DNA of 64,000 bases from Methylomonas sp. MK1 (GTDB lineage: Bacteria; Pseudomonadota; Gammaproteobacteria; Methylococcales; Methylomonadaceae): positions 744,001 to 808,000 of the forward strand of contig NZ_AQOV01000001.1 in NCBI RefSeq assembly GCF_000365425.1. The letters are read 5' to 3'. Position 1 is the first letter of the stretch. Every line of letters starts with the position of its first letter. Below the pieces are notes generated by a model that saw nothing but the letters and a program-made list of their open reading frames with translations, did no database searches and was not told where the DNA came from. Made by a program: the position numbers and the translations under genes. Positions 9,424-17,287 of the stretch are shown piece after piece.

Positions 9424-9936
9424 ATGTACTATCAGATACTTTCACAATGTATTCATAGCCTTACACAAATAGAGGCATGGCTTGATAAAGCTGAGCAATA
9501 TGCAACGGATAAGAAATTCGATGTGAATATACTCATGCACAGCCGCCTCGCGCCTGACATGAAAGATTTCATCTATCAGGTCACTAGCGCGTGCGATTAT
9601 GTTAAAGCAGGTTCGGCTCGGCTAACTGGCCAAACGCCGCCGAAGCATGAGGACACTGAACAAACGATTGAAGAAGCTCGTGATCGTATCAAGAAAACCA
9701 TCACCTTTGCAGAAAGCGTAAAAGAAGTGCAATTTGAGGGAGCTGGCGAACACATGATTACGGTTTCGTGGCAACCTGGCAAGCTTATTAGAGGAGAAGA
9801 TTATCTTCTTCAAATTATCATTCCGAATTTCTTTTTTCATTTGACAACCGCCTACAATATTCTTCGCCACAATGGCGTTGAAATCGGCAAAATGGACTAT
9901 TTGGGCAGTATGAATTTTGTTGAGATTACTCGTTAA
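9424..9936 (+). CDS. DUF1993 family protein
   Basis: 170 residues from the ATG at 9424, chosen because AGGGGG lies 5-6 bases upstream. An earlier in-frame ATG inside the end of alkA has no ribosome site. The protein (MYYQILSQCIHSLTQIEAWL, with KFDVNIL and RLAPDMKDFIYQVTSACDYVK) matches the DUF1993 family, a DinB-like four-helix fold of unknown biochemical role. No catalytic residues can be named. It starts 11 bp after alkA and is probably cotranscribed. IS66 sits 93 bp after its stop. Confidence 0.8.
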   Translation: MYYQILSQCIHSLTQIEAWLDKAEQYATDKKFDVNILMHSRLAPDMKDFIYQVTSACDYVKAGSARLTGQTPPKHEDTEQTIEEARDRIKKTITFAESVKEVQFEGAGEHMITVSWQPGKLIRGEDYLLQIIIPNFFFHLTTAYNILRHNGVEIGKMDYLGSMNFVEITR

Positions 9937-10021
9937 GAAGTCGAGTACTCCGAGATGGAACAATAAAATTTGCTTTAACTAAGCTTTTGCTATTTCTCCG
10001 AATTATTGAGTTAGATTAAGT

Positions 10022-10029
10022 AGAGCTTG
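10022..10029. repeat. Left target-site duplication of IS66-family element
   Basis: AGAGCTTG, identical to 12524-12531. An 8-bp duplication is the known size for IS66. Confidence 0.95.
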
Positions 10030-10081
10030 GTAAGCGTTCATTTAACGACGTCTGTTTTAGATAAATGAAAGAGTAGAAGAT

Positions 10082-10109
10082 GGTGTCCACCTTCGACTAA
10101 GTGGACACC
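10082..10109. repeat. Inverted repeat at the start of IS66 tnpA
   Basis: Perfect 9-bp arms GGTGTCCAC / GTGGACACC with a 10-base loop. The right arm covers the possible GTG start of tnpA (10101) and ends just before the ATG at 10113. It could limit translation or transcription of the transposition operon, as impinging-transcription hairpins do in other insertion sequences. Confidence 0.75.
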
Positions 10110-10529
10110 TACATGCTAGAGACAAAGAGTGCGTTATCCAGGCGGTTAGTCATCGGTCACCGCTGTGATGGCCGATGCCGCTATGATCCGATCGCTAAAC
10201 GAGAGCTGGTTCAGAGTTGCTTGCAGCCGGGTGTGTCGATTGCACGCAAAGCGCTGGAGCATGGCATCAATGCTAACCTACTACGAAAGTGGATCAATCA
10301 CTATCAGGCCGCTGCGCGTGACACCCAAGCCGATGAGTTAGTGCCGCCACTACCGGCTTTTGTGCCGGTGCTGACACCGGTTATTAAGTCTCAGACGTGC
10401 GAAGCGATGCTGTCCATTACCCTAGTGAACGGTGTGCAGATGACGCTCCAGGCCATTGACCTGGCTGAGCTATCACCGCTATTAAACACCTTGGCCCACT
10501 TGCCATGTTCCGCTTCGACCCGGGGTTAA
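10101..10529 (+). CDS. tnpA: IS66 family accessory protein TnpA
   Basis: 142 residues if started at GTG 10101, 138 from the ATG at 10113. It has the IS66 TnpA helix-turn-helix: DPIAKRELVQSCLQPGVSIA then ALEHGINANLLRKWI. It probably binds the element's ends. The start is uncertain because the GTG lies within the right arm of a strong hairpin. The 3' end overlaps tnpB by 25 bp, suggesting translational coupling. Confidence 0.88.
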   Translation: MDTYMLETKSALSRRLVIGHRCDGRCRYDPIAKRELVQSCLQPGVSIARKALEHGINANLLRKWINHYQAAARDTQADELVPPLPAFVPVLTPVIKSQTCEAMLSITLVNGVQMTLQAIDLAELSPLLNTLAHLPCSASTRG

Positions 10530-10855
10530 AGGTTTATCTGCACCGTGAGCCGGTGGACGGCCGTAAAGCAATCAATGGTCTGGCGCTGCTGGTCGAACAG
10601 GGACTCAGCCTCAACCCGTTTGAGTCGGCGGTGTTTGTGTTTAGCAATCGCCGCCGTGATCGGATCAAGTTACTGGCCTGGGATCGCAACGGCTTCTGGT
10701 TAATGATTAAACGCCTGGAGGCTGACCGGTTCCGTTGGCCGAAGCAGGAGGCGCTGATGGTGCTGAGCGTGGAACAACTCCATTGGCTATTAGAGGGCAT
10801 TGATCTGGCCGCCATGCGCCCACATCCCGCCCGAAGCTACAGCCAAATTAGCTGA
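10505..10855 (+). CDS. tnpB: IS66 family accessory protein TnpB
   Basis: 116 residues with the typical TnpB core: VYLHREPVDGRKAINGLALLVEQ, then SNRRRDRIKLLAWDRNGFWL and FRWPKQ. The protein is needed for IS66 transposition; its biochemical role is unknown. Its length matches the family. It overlaps tnpA by 25 bp and ends 36 bp before tnpC. Confidence 0.93.
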   Translation: MFRFDPGLKVYLHREPVDGRKAINGLALLVEQGLSLNPFESAVFVFSNRRRDRIKLLAWDRNGFWLMIKRLEADRFRWPKQEALMVLSVEQLHWLLEGIDLAAMRPHPARSYSQIS

Positions 10856-10891
10856 GGTTTCGTCGTCAAAAACCTTGTAAAATAGGCACTT

Positions 10892-12487
10892 ATGACGACG
10901 ACTATCACGCTGACATCCGACGAATATGCGGCCTTATTGGCCGAGCGGCAGTCGTGGTTAGCTGACCAGCAGTTGGTGCATACGCTCACCCAACAACTAC
11001 GTGTAGTCACCGTCGAGCGTGATCTGCTCAAGCAGCGGGTCGATGCCTTTTTACGGCAGCTGTTTGCTGCCAAATCTGAAGCCCGAGCTAATCCGGCTCA
11101 GCGCGACTTGTTCATCAACGAAGCCGAAGCGTTGGCGCCCGCCGGACAGCCGGTGGCTGAAGAAAGCATTCCAGACGCTGAAGTCCAGATCGCCCCCCAT
11201 AGCCGCAAGAAACGCGGTCGCAAGCCACTGGATCCTTATCTGCCTCGCGAGATTGTCCGTCATGAATTGCCAGAGTCGGAACGGGTATGCGCGCATGATG
11301 GCAGCCCATTGGTGGAAATCGGTGCCGAAATCAGTGAACAGCTGGACATCATTCCGCAACAGGTTCGGGTGATTCAGCATCAACGCATTAAATATGCCTG
11401 CCCTTGCTGTGATGACAGCATCCGGGTCACCCCGGCGCCGGCACGGATTATTCCGAAAGGCTTGCTCACCGAGGCGGCACTGGCCTGGGTCATTACCGGT
11501 AAATATCAGGATGGCCTGCCGTTATACCGGCAAGCCGCGCTGTTGAGCCGTTTTGGCGGTGATTTATCCCGCAGTACGCTGGCTGCGAGTGTGGTGAGAG
11601 TGGGACATGCGTTGCAACCTTTGATTAATCTGTTGCGGGATCGACTACTGGAAGCGGATGTCATTCACGGTGATGAGACCGTGGTGCAAGTGCTCAAAGA
11701 ACCGGGGCGCGCAGCACAGACCAAGAGCTATTTGTGGGTGCAGATGACCGATTCTGGGCCTCCGATCCGCTTGTTCAACTATACCCCGGGGCGTGGTCGT
11801 AGCCAGGGGCAACCCTTATACGAAGGCATCAAACCCGGCAGCGTTCTGATGAGCGATGGTTATGAGGTCTATAACGGTTTGGCTGCCGGTTACGGCCTGA
11901 TTCACTTAGGGTGTTGGGCGCATGCCCGACGCTATTTCGTCGAAGCCGAAGCCGCGCAGCCCAAACCAGCCCGAGTGTCTGAGCCATTAGCGACACGCTT
12001 TATCACCGCGATTGGCCAGTTGTACGCCATTGAATCACGGACCAAAGACGCCAGTCCCGAACAACGTCTGCAATTCAGGCAAACGCACAGTCGCGAGATC
12101 CTGGCCAATATCGAAACACTGCTGCTACAACACCTGCATGGCGTGATGCCTAACAGTTTACTGGGCAAAGCACTGCATTACCTGTCAGCCCAATGGCCAA
12201 AACTGATCCGTTTTGTCGAGAACAGCCACTGGCCGATTGATAATAACGCCTGCGAAAATGCGATTCGCCCCTTTGTGATTGGTCGCCGCAACTGGTTGTT
12301 CAGCGACACGGTTGGTGGCGCACAAGCTAGTGCCAATCTTTATTCGCTCATCGAAACCTGCAAAGCCAATGGCATTGACCCTTATGGTTATTTGATTGCC
12401 GTGTTCCGGCAACTGCCTTTGGCAAAAACGGCAGAAGATTTTGAAGCCCTGTTACCTTGGCAACTCACACCCACCGTCATAAGTTAA
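10892..12487 (+). CDS. tnpC: IS66 family DDE transposase TnpC
   Basis: 531 residues. An N-terminal coiled-coil/leucine-rich segment is followed by a zinc-finger-like CPCC region (about residue 169) and the DDE catalytic core. VIHGDETVVQVL carries the first aspartate, MSDGYEVYNG the second, and NNACENAIRPFVIGRRNWLF the glutamate. Full length for the family and without frameshift, so it is probably active. Confidence 0.95.
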   Translation: MTTTITLTSDEYAALLAERQSWLADQQLVHTLTQQLRVVTVERDLLKQRVDAFLRQLFAAKSEARANPAQRDLFINEAEALAPAGQPVAEESIPDAEVQIAPHSRKKRGRKPLDPYLPREIVRHELPESERVCAHDGSPLVEIGAEISEQLDIIPQQVRVIQHQRIKYACPCCDDSIRVTPAPARIIPKGLLTEAALAWVITGKYQDGLPLYRQAALLSRFGGDLSRSTLAASVVRVGHALQPLINLLRDRLLEADVIHGDETVVQVLKEPGRAAQTKSYLWVQMTDSGPPIRLFNYTPGRGRSQGQPLYEGIKPGSVLMSDGYEVYNGLAAGYGLIHLGCWAHARRYFVEAEAAQPKPARVSEPLATRFITAIGQLYAIESRTKDASPEQRLQFRQTHSREILANIETLLLQHLHGVMPNSLLGKALHYLSAQWPKLIRFVENSHWPIDNNACENAIRPFVIGRRNWLFSDTVGGAQASANLYSLIETCKANGIDPYGYLIAVFRQLPLAKTAEDFEALLPWQLTPTVIS

Positions 12488-12523
12488 TGCACTCAATCAA
12501 GGGCGGTGTTTAATAAGCGCTTA

Positions 12524-12531
12524 CAGAGCTT
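12524..12531. repeat. Right target-site duplication of IS66-family element
   Basis: AGAGCTTG, identical to 10022-10029. Confidence 0.95.
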
Positions 12532-12652
12532 GTGTTAGGCAATCATAGCTCTCCTATATTAACTGGCTGCCATGCAGCAAGTCAGTAATCCCATAAAACA
12601 ATGTGGTTTTTGTTACAGCACTAATCACCACGCACGATAACGAGAGTGCAAC

Positions 12653-13084
12653 ATGAGCAAACATATCCATCTAGTCAAAGTTGCTGTAGGGACAAATTCT
12701 TTTAACGATCTTAAAGAATGGCAAGTTCAACTTGCTTGTAAAAAAGCCGCCAAAGGAGAAAACGGCGCGCTTATACACATTACCCGTCACACACCTAAGC
12801 GTGCAGAGGAGTTGCTTGATAATGGTTCTATTTATTGGGTGATCAAAGGCCATATCAGGGCGCGTAACCGCATTCTTGAATTACGGCCGATGATGTATGA
12901 CGGCATAAAGCATTGTGGGATTGTTTATGACCCACAGCTGATCCGTGTAGCTCCAGATCCGCGCCGCCCATTTCAAGGATGGCGTTATCTCGAAGCAAAG
13001 GACGCTCCATCAGATATTGATAACAATGTTTACGATATATTTGAAACCATGTTGATTGAGTTTACAGGGTCAGACTTAAAATGA
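12653..13084 (+). CDS. DUF1489 family protein
   Basis: 143 residues: MSKHIHLVKVAVGTNSFNDL, then ITRHTPKRAEELLDNGSIYWVIKG, RNRILELRP, and PDPRRPFQGWRYLEA. This is the DUF1489 family, common in Alphaproteobacteria and of unknown function. The strongly conserved basic/aromatic segments suggest a nucleic-acid role, but that is speculation. It overlaps ogt by 4 bp (ATGA), so the pair is cotranscribed. Before IS66 arrived it was probably the continuation of the alkA-DUF1993 cluster. Confidence 0.8.
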   Translation: MSKHIHLVKVAVGTNSFNDLKEWQVQLACKKAAKGENGALIHITRHTPKRAEELLDNGSIYWVIKGHIRARNRILELRPMMYDGIKHCGIVYDPQLIRVAPDPRRPFQGWRYLEAKDAPSDIDNNVYDIFETMLIEFTGSDLK

Positions 13085-13566
13085 GCTATGTTTTTACAGC
13101 ATTTCAGTCTCCAGTAGGCGAATTAAAGTTGGTAGCCAGTGATCAGGGTTTGATGGCAATTTTGTGGGCGAATGACAATCCAAATCGCGTGCCACTTGGC
13201 TCGATGAAGCGAGATGATGCGAATCCGGTATTGATACAAACTCGCTTGCAACTGGAGCAATATTTTGCCGGAAAGCGGCAGCGATTCGTGTTGCCGCTTA
13301 ATTTTGTCGGTACGGATTTTCAAAAACAAGTATGGCAATCACTACTTACAATCCCATTTGGCGAAACCCGTAGCTACGGGCAAATCGCTCAACAAATTGG
13401 CAAACCAAAGGCAGCGCGAGCGGTCGGAGCCGCTAACGGCCGCAATCCGATATCTATTGTTATACCGTGTCATCGAGTAATTGGCTCCAATGGTGAACTG
13501 ACAGGGTTTGCCGGTGGGTTGAAAGCAAAGGCTTATCTGATCGAGATTGAAAATCCGGAAACATAG
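13081..13566 (+). CDS. ogt: Methylated-DNA-[protein]-cysteine S-methyltransferase
   Basis: 161 residues. IPCHRVIG (about residues 128-135) contains the acceptor cysteine. FQKQVWQSLLTIPFGETRSYGQIAQQIG is the helix-turn-helix region with the conserved YG, and GAANGRNP provides the Asn hinge. The protein removes O6-alkyl groups from guanine by suicide transfer. It lacks the Ada N-terminal domain, so it is an Ogt/DAT-type enzyme. It complements the AlkA glycosylase encoded 3.7 kb upstream. Confidence 0.95.
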   Translation: MSYVFTAFQSPVGELKLVASDQGLMAILWANDNPNRVPLGSMKRDDANPVLIQTRLQLEQYFAGKRQRFVLPLNFVGTDFQKQVWQSLLTIPFGETRSYGQIAQQIGKPKAARAVGAANGRNPISIVIPCHRVIGSNGELTGFAGGLKAKAYLIEIENPET

Positions 13567-13594
13567 ACCGTCTTCGGGCAGATAGTGAACCCAG

Positions 13595-13622
13595 ATTGAT
13601 TGATTTGATTTGATTTGATTTA
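13595..13622. repeat. Short GATTT tandem repeat
   Basis: Four to five perfect GATTT units directly after ogt and just before the IS3 remnant. It is a simple-sequence tract with no obvious role. Confidence 0.7.
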
Positions 13623-13644
13623 CCGGATTTTCGTCCGATAAGCC

Positions 13645-13895
13645 ACTGTCTGTACCGTGGAACGCCTGATGCGAAGCCTAGGGCTGAAGGGCATTATGCG
13701 CGGCAAAACCGTAAAAAAACATGGATCATAGAGGCCGATGCAGCTTGCCTCTTGGATCACGCGAATCGGCAGTTCAGCGCCGGGCGGCCGAATGCCGTGT
13801 GGGTAGCGGACTACACCTATGTCAAAACCTGGCAAGGCTCTGAGGTCGAAGACTCCAGCACTGTCTATGCTGCGGTTCACCTTACATCTCGCTAA
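13645..13895 (+). pseudogene. IS3-family transposase OrfB remnant
   Basis: Two frames of the plus strand together read as an IS3-type OrfB. The first part gives TVCTVERLMRSLGLKGIMRG followed by KTVKK. After a frame change the next part gives DHANRQFSAGRPNAVWVADY and TYVKTWQG, the family's first catalytic-aspartate region. The normal continuation is then lost in EVEDSS and a stop follows. There are no ends, no second gene and at least one frameshift, so it is a decayed fragment. It marks the left border of the conjugation region. Confidence 0.8.
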
Positions 13896-13944
13896 AAGAC
13901 TCTTTGGTAAGAGATTTGAAAATATCGTATAGATACAATTCTTT

Positions 13945-13972
13945 CAGCTGAGCGCAAATTCGTCGTCAGCTG
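13945..13972. promoter_or_regulatory. 28-bp palindromic operator upstream of traL (copy 1)
   Basis: Arms CAGCTGA (13945-13951) and TCAGCTG (13966-13972) frame an AT-rich centre. A second site at 39190-39217 has the same spacing and matches at 24 of 28 positions; similarity continues about 15 bp further. A -10-like TAGTCT (13991-13996) lies 35 bp from the palindrome centre, the geometry of an activator site overlapping a promoter. In SXT and IncA/C elements the tra operon is switched on by SetCD/AcaCD. Whether this is the equivalent site is inference. Confidence 0.6.
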
Positions 13973-14005
13973 CAGAAGCCCTTCTCAAATTAGTCTTCAC
14001 AATGA

Positions 14006-14027
14006 TGACCATCCCAACCGGAGGTCA
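14006..14027 (+). promoter_or_regulatory. Hairpin over the traL ribosome binding site
   Basis: TGACC (14006-14010) pairs with GGTCA (14023-14027). The second arm overlaps the Shine-Dalgarno GGAGG (14020-14024) six bases before the traL ATG. It could restrain translation of the first tra gene. Confidence 0.45.
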
Positions 14028-14029
14028 TT

Positions 14030-14311
14030 ATGGAACCCGTTGCCATTCCCCAATCGATAGACGATCCGATCCACATTCTGTTGTGGAGTGCAGACGAGAT
14101 CGTACCCTTCATGGTCAGCATGCTCACCGGCATGTTGATCGATCAGTTCATTCCCGGTTTGGCGATTGGCTTCATCGCGGTCAAGTTTTACCGGCGTTTC
14201 CGCGATAACAGGCCTGACGGCTACACCTTGCACGCGCTGTATTGGCTGGGTTTATTGCCGAATCGCGCGCAGACCATCCCCAATCCCTACATCCGCCGGT
14301 TCCTGCCATGA
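14030..14311 (+). CDS. traL: Type IV conjugative transfer protein TraL
   Basis: 93 residues, the usual TraL length. A polar N-terminus (IPQSIDDPIHILLWSADE) is followed by two hydrophobic stretches (about residues 26-50) and a basic C-terminus. TraL is a small inner-membrane protein of F/SXT-type mating-pair formation (VirB3 counterpart), needed for pilus assembly. It heads the traLEKB operon after the palindromic operator and ends with a 4-bp ATGA overlap with traE. Confidence 0.88.
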   Translation: MEPVAIPQSIDDPIHILLWSADEIVPFMVSMLTGMLIDQFIPGLAIGFIAVKFYRRFRDNRPDGYTLHALYWLGLLPNRAQTIPNPYIRRFLP

Positions 14312-14919
14312 GATGGTCGGATTTTTTGCAAACCTGGGACGGGCACGAGACCGAGAACCGGTTTAGCCGCGTCGTCATCATTGGATTGCTCGTCGTGTGC
14401 GTGATTACTTCGCTGGCCGCCTGGCGCACCGAGCGCAGCATCATTCTGGTGCCGCCGAGCTTGACGCAGGAAGTCGAGGTCACCCGCAGCCAAGCGTCCA
14501 GCGAGTTCAAAGAGTCCTGGGGATTGTTCCTGGCCGAATTGCTCGGCAACACCACGCCGGCCAATGCCGACTTTCTGAAAACCGCGGTCGAACCGCTATT
14601 GGCGCCGGATATTTACCGCAGTGTCCTGGATGCCATGAGCGATCAAATCAAGGCCATCAAAATGGACCGGGTCGCGATCAGTTTCACCCCGCGTCACGTC
14701 GATTTCGAAGCCGAGACCAACAAAGTCTTTGTCAGCGGCGAACTCAAAAGCCAGGGCCCAAGTTCCAAACCGGACGTGAAGCCTCGTACCTACGAATTCA
14801 TCATCGCCATCAAAAACTATCGCCCCCGGCTGGAATACATCGACGTGTATCCGGATTCCCCCAGAACCTTGGATCGTCTGAAAGCAATGCAAGGCCAAAC
14901 CCGCGAGGCTCGACCATGA
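14308..14919 (+). CDS. traE: Type IV conjugative transfer protein TraE
   Basis: 203 residues from the ATG that overlaps the traL stop; an upstream in-frame ATG inside traL is not needed. One transmembrane helix near residues 22-40 (VVIIGLLVVCVITSLAA) is followed by a periplasmic VirB8-like domain. RTERSIILVPPSLTQEVEV is the conserved TraE stretch. It is an inner-membrane/periplasmic scaffold of the pilus machine. Ends with an ATGA overlap into traK. Confidence 0.9.
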   Translation: MRWSDFLQTWDGHETENRFSRVVIIGLLVVCVITSLAAWRTERSIILVPPSLTQEVEVTRSQASSEFKESWGLFLAELLGNTTPANADFLKTAVEPLLAPDIYRSVLDAMSDQIKAIKMDRVAISFTPRHVDFEAETNKVFVSGELKSQGPSSKPDVKPRTYEFIIAIKNYRPRLEYIDVYPDSPRTLDRLKAMQGQTREARP

Positions 14920-15881
14920 ATCGCTCATTCCCGCTAATTTTGTTATTCCTGACCGTTAGCACTGCCTTGTCTGCGGATGAATTACCCGTGACTGTGTTAC
15001 CACCGGCAACCACTGTGGCCGAAGATTCTTCCTCATCACAGCCAGTTGTCCCATCGCAGCCAGATTTTGGCATTGAATTACCCCCAGTCGATGCCAGCAT
15101 CTTGAAAGCGGCCAAGCAACAGGCGTCGGCATCAACGACCGCCACTTCAATCGGTCCACAACACATTGCCGTTAAACCCGGCATCAACGAACTGATGCCA
15201 ATTGCCGTCGGCCACTTGAATCGCCTGGTCACGCCGTTCGAACATCCGGTAGTCACGACCACCAGCCAGGCTACTACCAGCACCAAAGGCAAAATCGTTT
15301 ATGTCGCCACCGCCGACGAAACGCCGGTCACGCTATACATCACCCCCGGCGACAACCAGGACATCGCACTATCCCTAACCCTGATCCCCAAACGCATTCC
15401 GGCGCGGGAAATCCACCTCGATCTGGATAAGGACAGCTACCAATTGCTGAACCAATGGCAACGCGCCGATTCCGCAAGTCGAACCTCGAGTCAACAGGAA
15501 CAAGCCTACATCAGCCAACTGAAAGCGCTGTTTCGGGATTTGGGTTTGCAAAAGACCCCGGCCGGATATTCACTCCGCGAACCCAAGCCCCAAGAACAAA
15601 TTCGCTGCCTGCAAGACCGCGTGCAGATTAAAACCGGTCAAGCCCTTGAAGGCCAAGATCGGCTGATTCTGGTGGGTCTTGCCAAGAATATTGGCAGCGA
15701 GATGCTCGAGTTTGACGAACGCAGTTGCGCGACGACGCAACAGGACGTGCTGGCCGTTTCGGTCTGGCCCAACGTGGTGTTGAAACCGCAGGAAGCGACC
15801 GAATTGTATGTTGTGGTCCGACAATCGCCAGAGGCGTCAGTCAGTTTACGTCCATCGTTACTGAGCGGAGGCCAACCCTAA
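14916..15881 (+). CDS. traK: Type-F conjugative transfer secretin TraK
   Basis: 321 residues with signal peptide MNRSFPLILLFLTVSTALSA. A proline/serine-rich linker and a beta-rich TraK (VirB9/secretin-like) domain follow: GKIVYVATADETPVTLYITP, then a C-terminal beta region. It is the outer-membrane-associated ring component that contacts TraV and TraB. Start at the ATGA overlap with traE. Its TAA shares one base with the traB ATG. Confidence 0.88.
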   Translation: MNRSFPLILLFLTVSTALSADELPVTVLPPATTVAEDSSSSQPVVPSQPDFGIELPPVDASILKAAKQQASASTTATSIGPQHIAVKPGINELMPIAVGHLNRLVTPFEHPVVTTTSQATTSTKGKIVYVATADETPVTLYITPGDNQDIALSLTLIPKRIPAREIHLDLDKDSYQLLNQWQRADSASRTSSQQEQAYISQLKALFRDLGLQKTPAGYSLREPKPQEQIRCLQDRVQIKTGQALEGQDRLILVGLAKNIGSEMLEFDERSCATTQQDVLAVSVWPNVVLKPQEATELYVVVRQSPEASVSLRPSLLSGGQP

Positions 15882-17260
15882 TGGCCAGCGTCGATAATTG
15901 GTGGACACGCTTGAGTCCGGCAGCCAAACGCAATCTGGCCGTCGGTGGCATCGGTACCGTGGTATTGGCCGTCATCATCGCGCTGGCCACCGTCACCCCG
16001 GAAGTCAGCAAGCCGCTGAGTAAACAGGCCACCATCCAACACATCCTCACCGATAGCGATCCTCGCTCGCTGGGGATCGACGGCATTTCCGCGCAATTGC
16101 GCGATCTGCTGCAGAAAAACGAGGAACAAGCCCGTCGTCTGGCGGCTATCGAAGAACAGCAACGGCGCGAACAGCAATCCGACGAAACGCGTTTCAAACA
16201 ATGGACCACCGCTGAGCGGGAAGCCTATGAAGCCAAGCTTCAAGCGGTCACCGGTGAAGTTGAGACGTTGAAGAACAAAGCGTCTACAACGGCAGTGGCT
16301 GGCAACCCTGGTGACGCCAATCAACCTGCTGTGGAGCCAACGGCACCGGGAAGACCGTCATACCGCCGCCCGAGCAATCCGCCGTTCGACAACGGGCAAG
16401 ACGATCTCAACCGCGTGTTCGAGCAAGCCGCTATTTCCGCACCGATTGCTAGCAATACCGGCGTCTCAGGAGCACGAGCCAATAACCAAGCGCCGGCGGC
16501 GATGCAAATTCGCGTCATCCAAGAAGGCGCTGAGCAGTCCAATGGTAAAGACAAAGACGCAGCCCCTAGCGAGGGTCGAGGCCGCTCGAACCGTGATCAC
16601 GCCAGCAGCGATGTCTTCATTCCGGCCGGTAGCATTCTGACCGGCGTGTTGCTGAACGGTCTCGATGCCCCGACCGGCAAAAAAGCCAAGAAAGAACCGA
16701 TGCCGGTGCTGTTCCGGATCAAGAAGGAAGCCATTCTACCTAACCGTTTCCATGCCGATGTGCGGGAGTGCTTTCTGCTGGCCGCAGGGTTTGGTGACTT
16801 GAGTGCCGAGCGCGCCTACTTTCGCGGCGAGACTTTTTCCTGTGTCCGTCAGGACGGTGGCGTGATCGAAGTGCCGATGAATGCCTACGCTACCGGCGAA
16901 GACGGCAAAAACGGAGTGCGTGGCAGGGTGGTATCCAAACAAGGCGCGCTACTCGCCCAATCCATGATGGCCGGTTTTTTACGCGGCTTTTCCGATGCTT
17001 TCGGTCGCAACCAGATTCCGATGCTGATGACCGGCGGTCTGGGTGCGCTATCCGGTACTACACCGTTTCAAAGCGCGTTTTCCTCGCAGTCGATGGAAGG
17101 CGGTGCCCTGAAAGGCGCCGGTTATGCCATGGAGCGACTGTCGCATTTTTACATGGACATGGCTGAAGAGATTTACCCGGTCATCGAAGTCGATGCCACC
17201 CGCCAAGTCAACTTCATCGTGCAAAAAGGCACGGCGCTGAAGCTGAAGTCGCCGAGCTGA
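15881..17260 (+). CDS. traB: Type IV conjugative transfer protein TraB (VirB10-like)
   Basis: 459 residues. A short cytoplasmic N-terminus, one transmembrane helix (about residues 18-40), a long coiled-coil with many Gln/Glu/Arg (about 65-135) and a Pro-rich linker precede the C-terminal TrbI/VirB10 domain. VFIPAGSILTGVLLNGLDAP is that domain's hallmark. TraB spans the envelope and links TraK/TraV at the outer membrane to the inner-membrane complex. GGAGG before the ATG at 15881 supports the start. Confidence 0.93.
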   Translation: MASVDNWWTRLSPAAKRNLAVGGIGTVVLAVIIALATVTPEVSKPLSKQATIQHILTDSDPRSLGIDGISAQLRDLLQKNEEQARRLAAIEEQQRREQQSDETRFKQWTTAEREAYEAKLQAVTGEVETLKNKASTTAVAGNPGDANQPAVEPTAPGRPSYRRPSNPPFDNGQDDLNRVFEQAAISAPIASNTGVSGARANNQAPAAMQIRVIQEGAEQSNGKDKDAAPSEGRGRSNRDHASSDVFIPAGSILTGVLLNGLDAPTGKKAKKEPMPVLFRIKKEAILPNRFHADVRECFLLAAGFGDLSAERAYFRGETFSCVRQDGGVIEVPMNAYATGEDGKNGVRGRVVSKQGALLAQSMMAGFLRGFSDAFGRNQIPMLMTGGLGALSGTTPFQSAFSSQSMEGGALKGAGYAMERLSHFYMDMAEEIYPVIEVDATRQVNFIVQKGTALKLKSPS

Positions 17261-17287
17261 TTCTTTAACCCAACTCCAAAGGTCGTT

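Larger units (their letters stand above)
10030..12523 (+). mobile_element. Complete IS66-family insertion sequence (2494 bp)
   Basis: The ends carry imperfect inverted repeats beginning GTAAGCG (left GTAAGCGTTCATTTAACG; right, read inwards, GTAAGCGCTTATTAAACA). The element is flanked by a perfect 8-bp duplication, AGAGCTTG. It contains the three IS66 genes tnpA, tnpB and tnpC, all open. Intact frames and a perfect duplication point to a recent insertion. The insertion lies between the DUF1993 and DUF1489 genes and breaks no reading frame, but it separates the repair cluster into two transcription units. Confidence 0.95.

Noticed and set aside
13595..13622. GATTT tandem tract considered as iteron or phase-variable repeat
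   Set aside because: Only four to five units, outside any gene and without other origin features; treated as a simple repeat.
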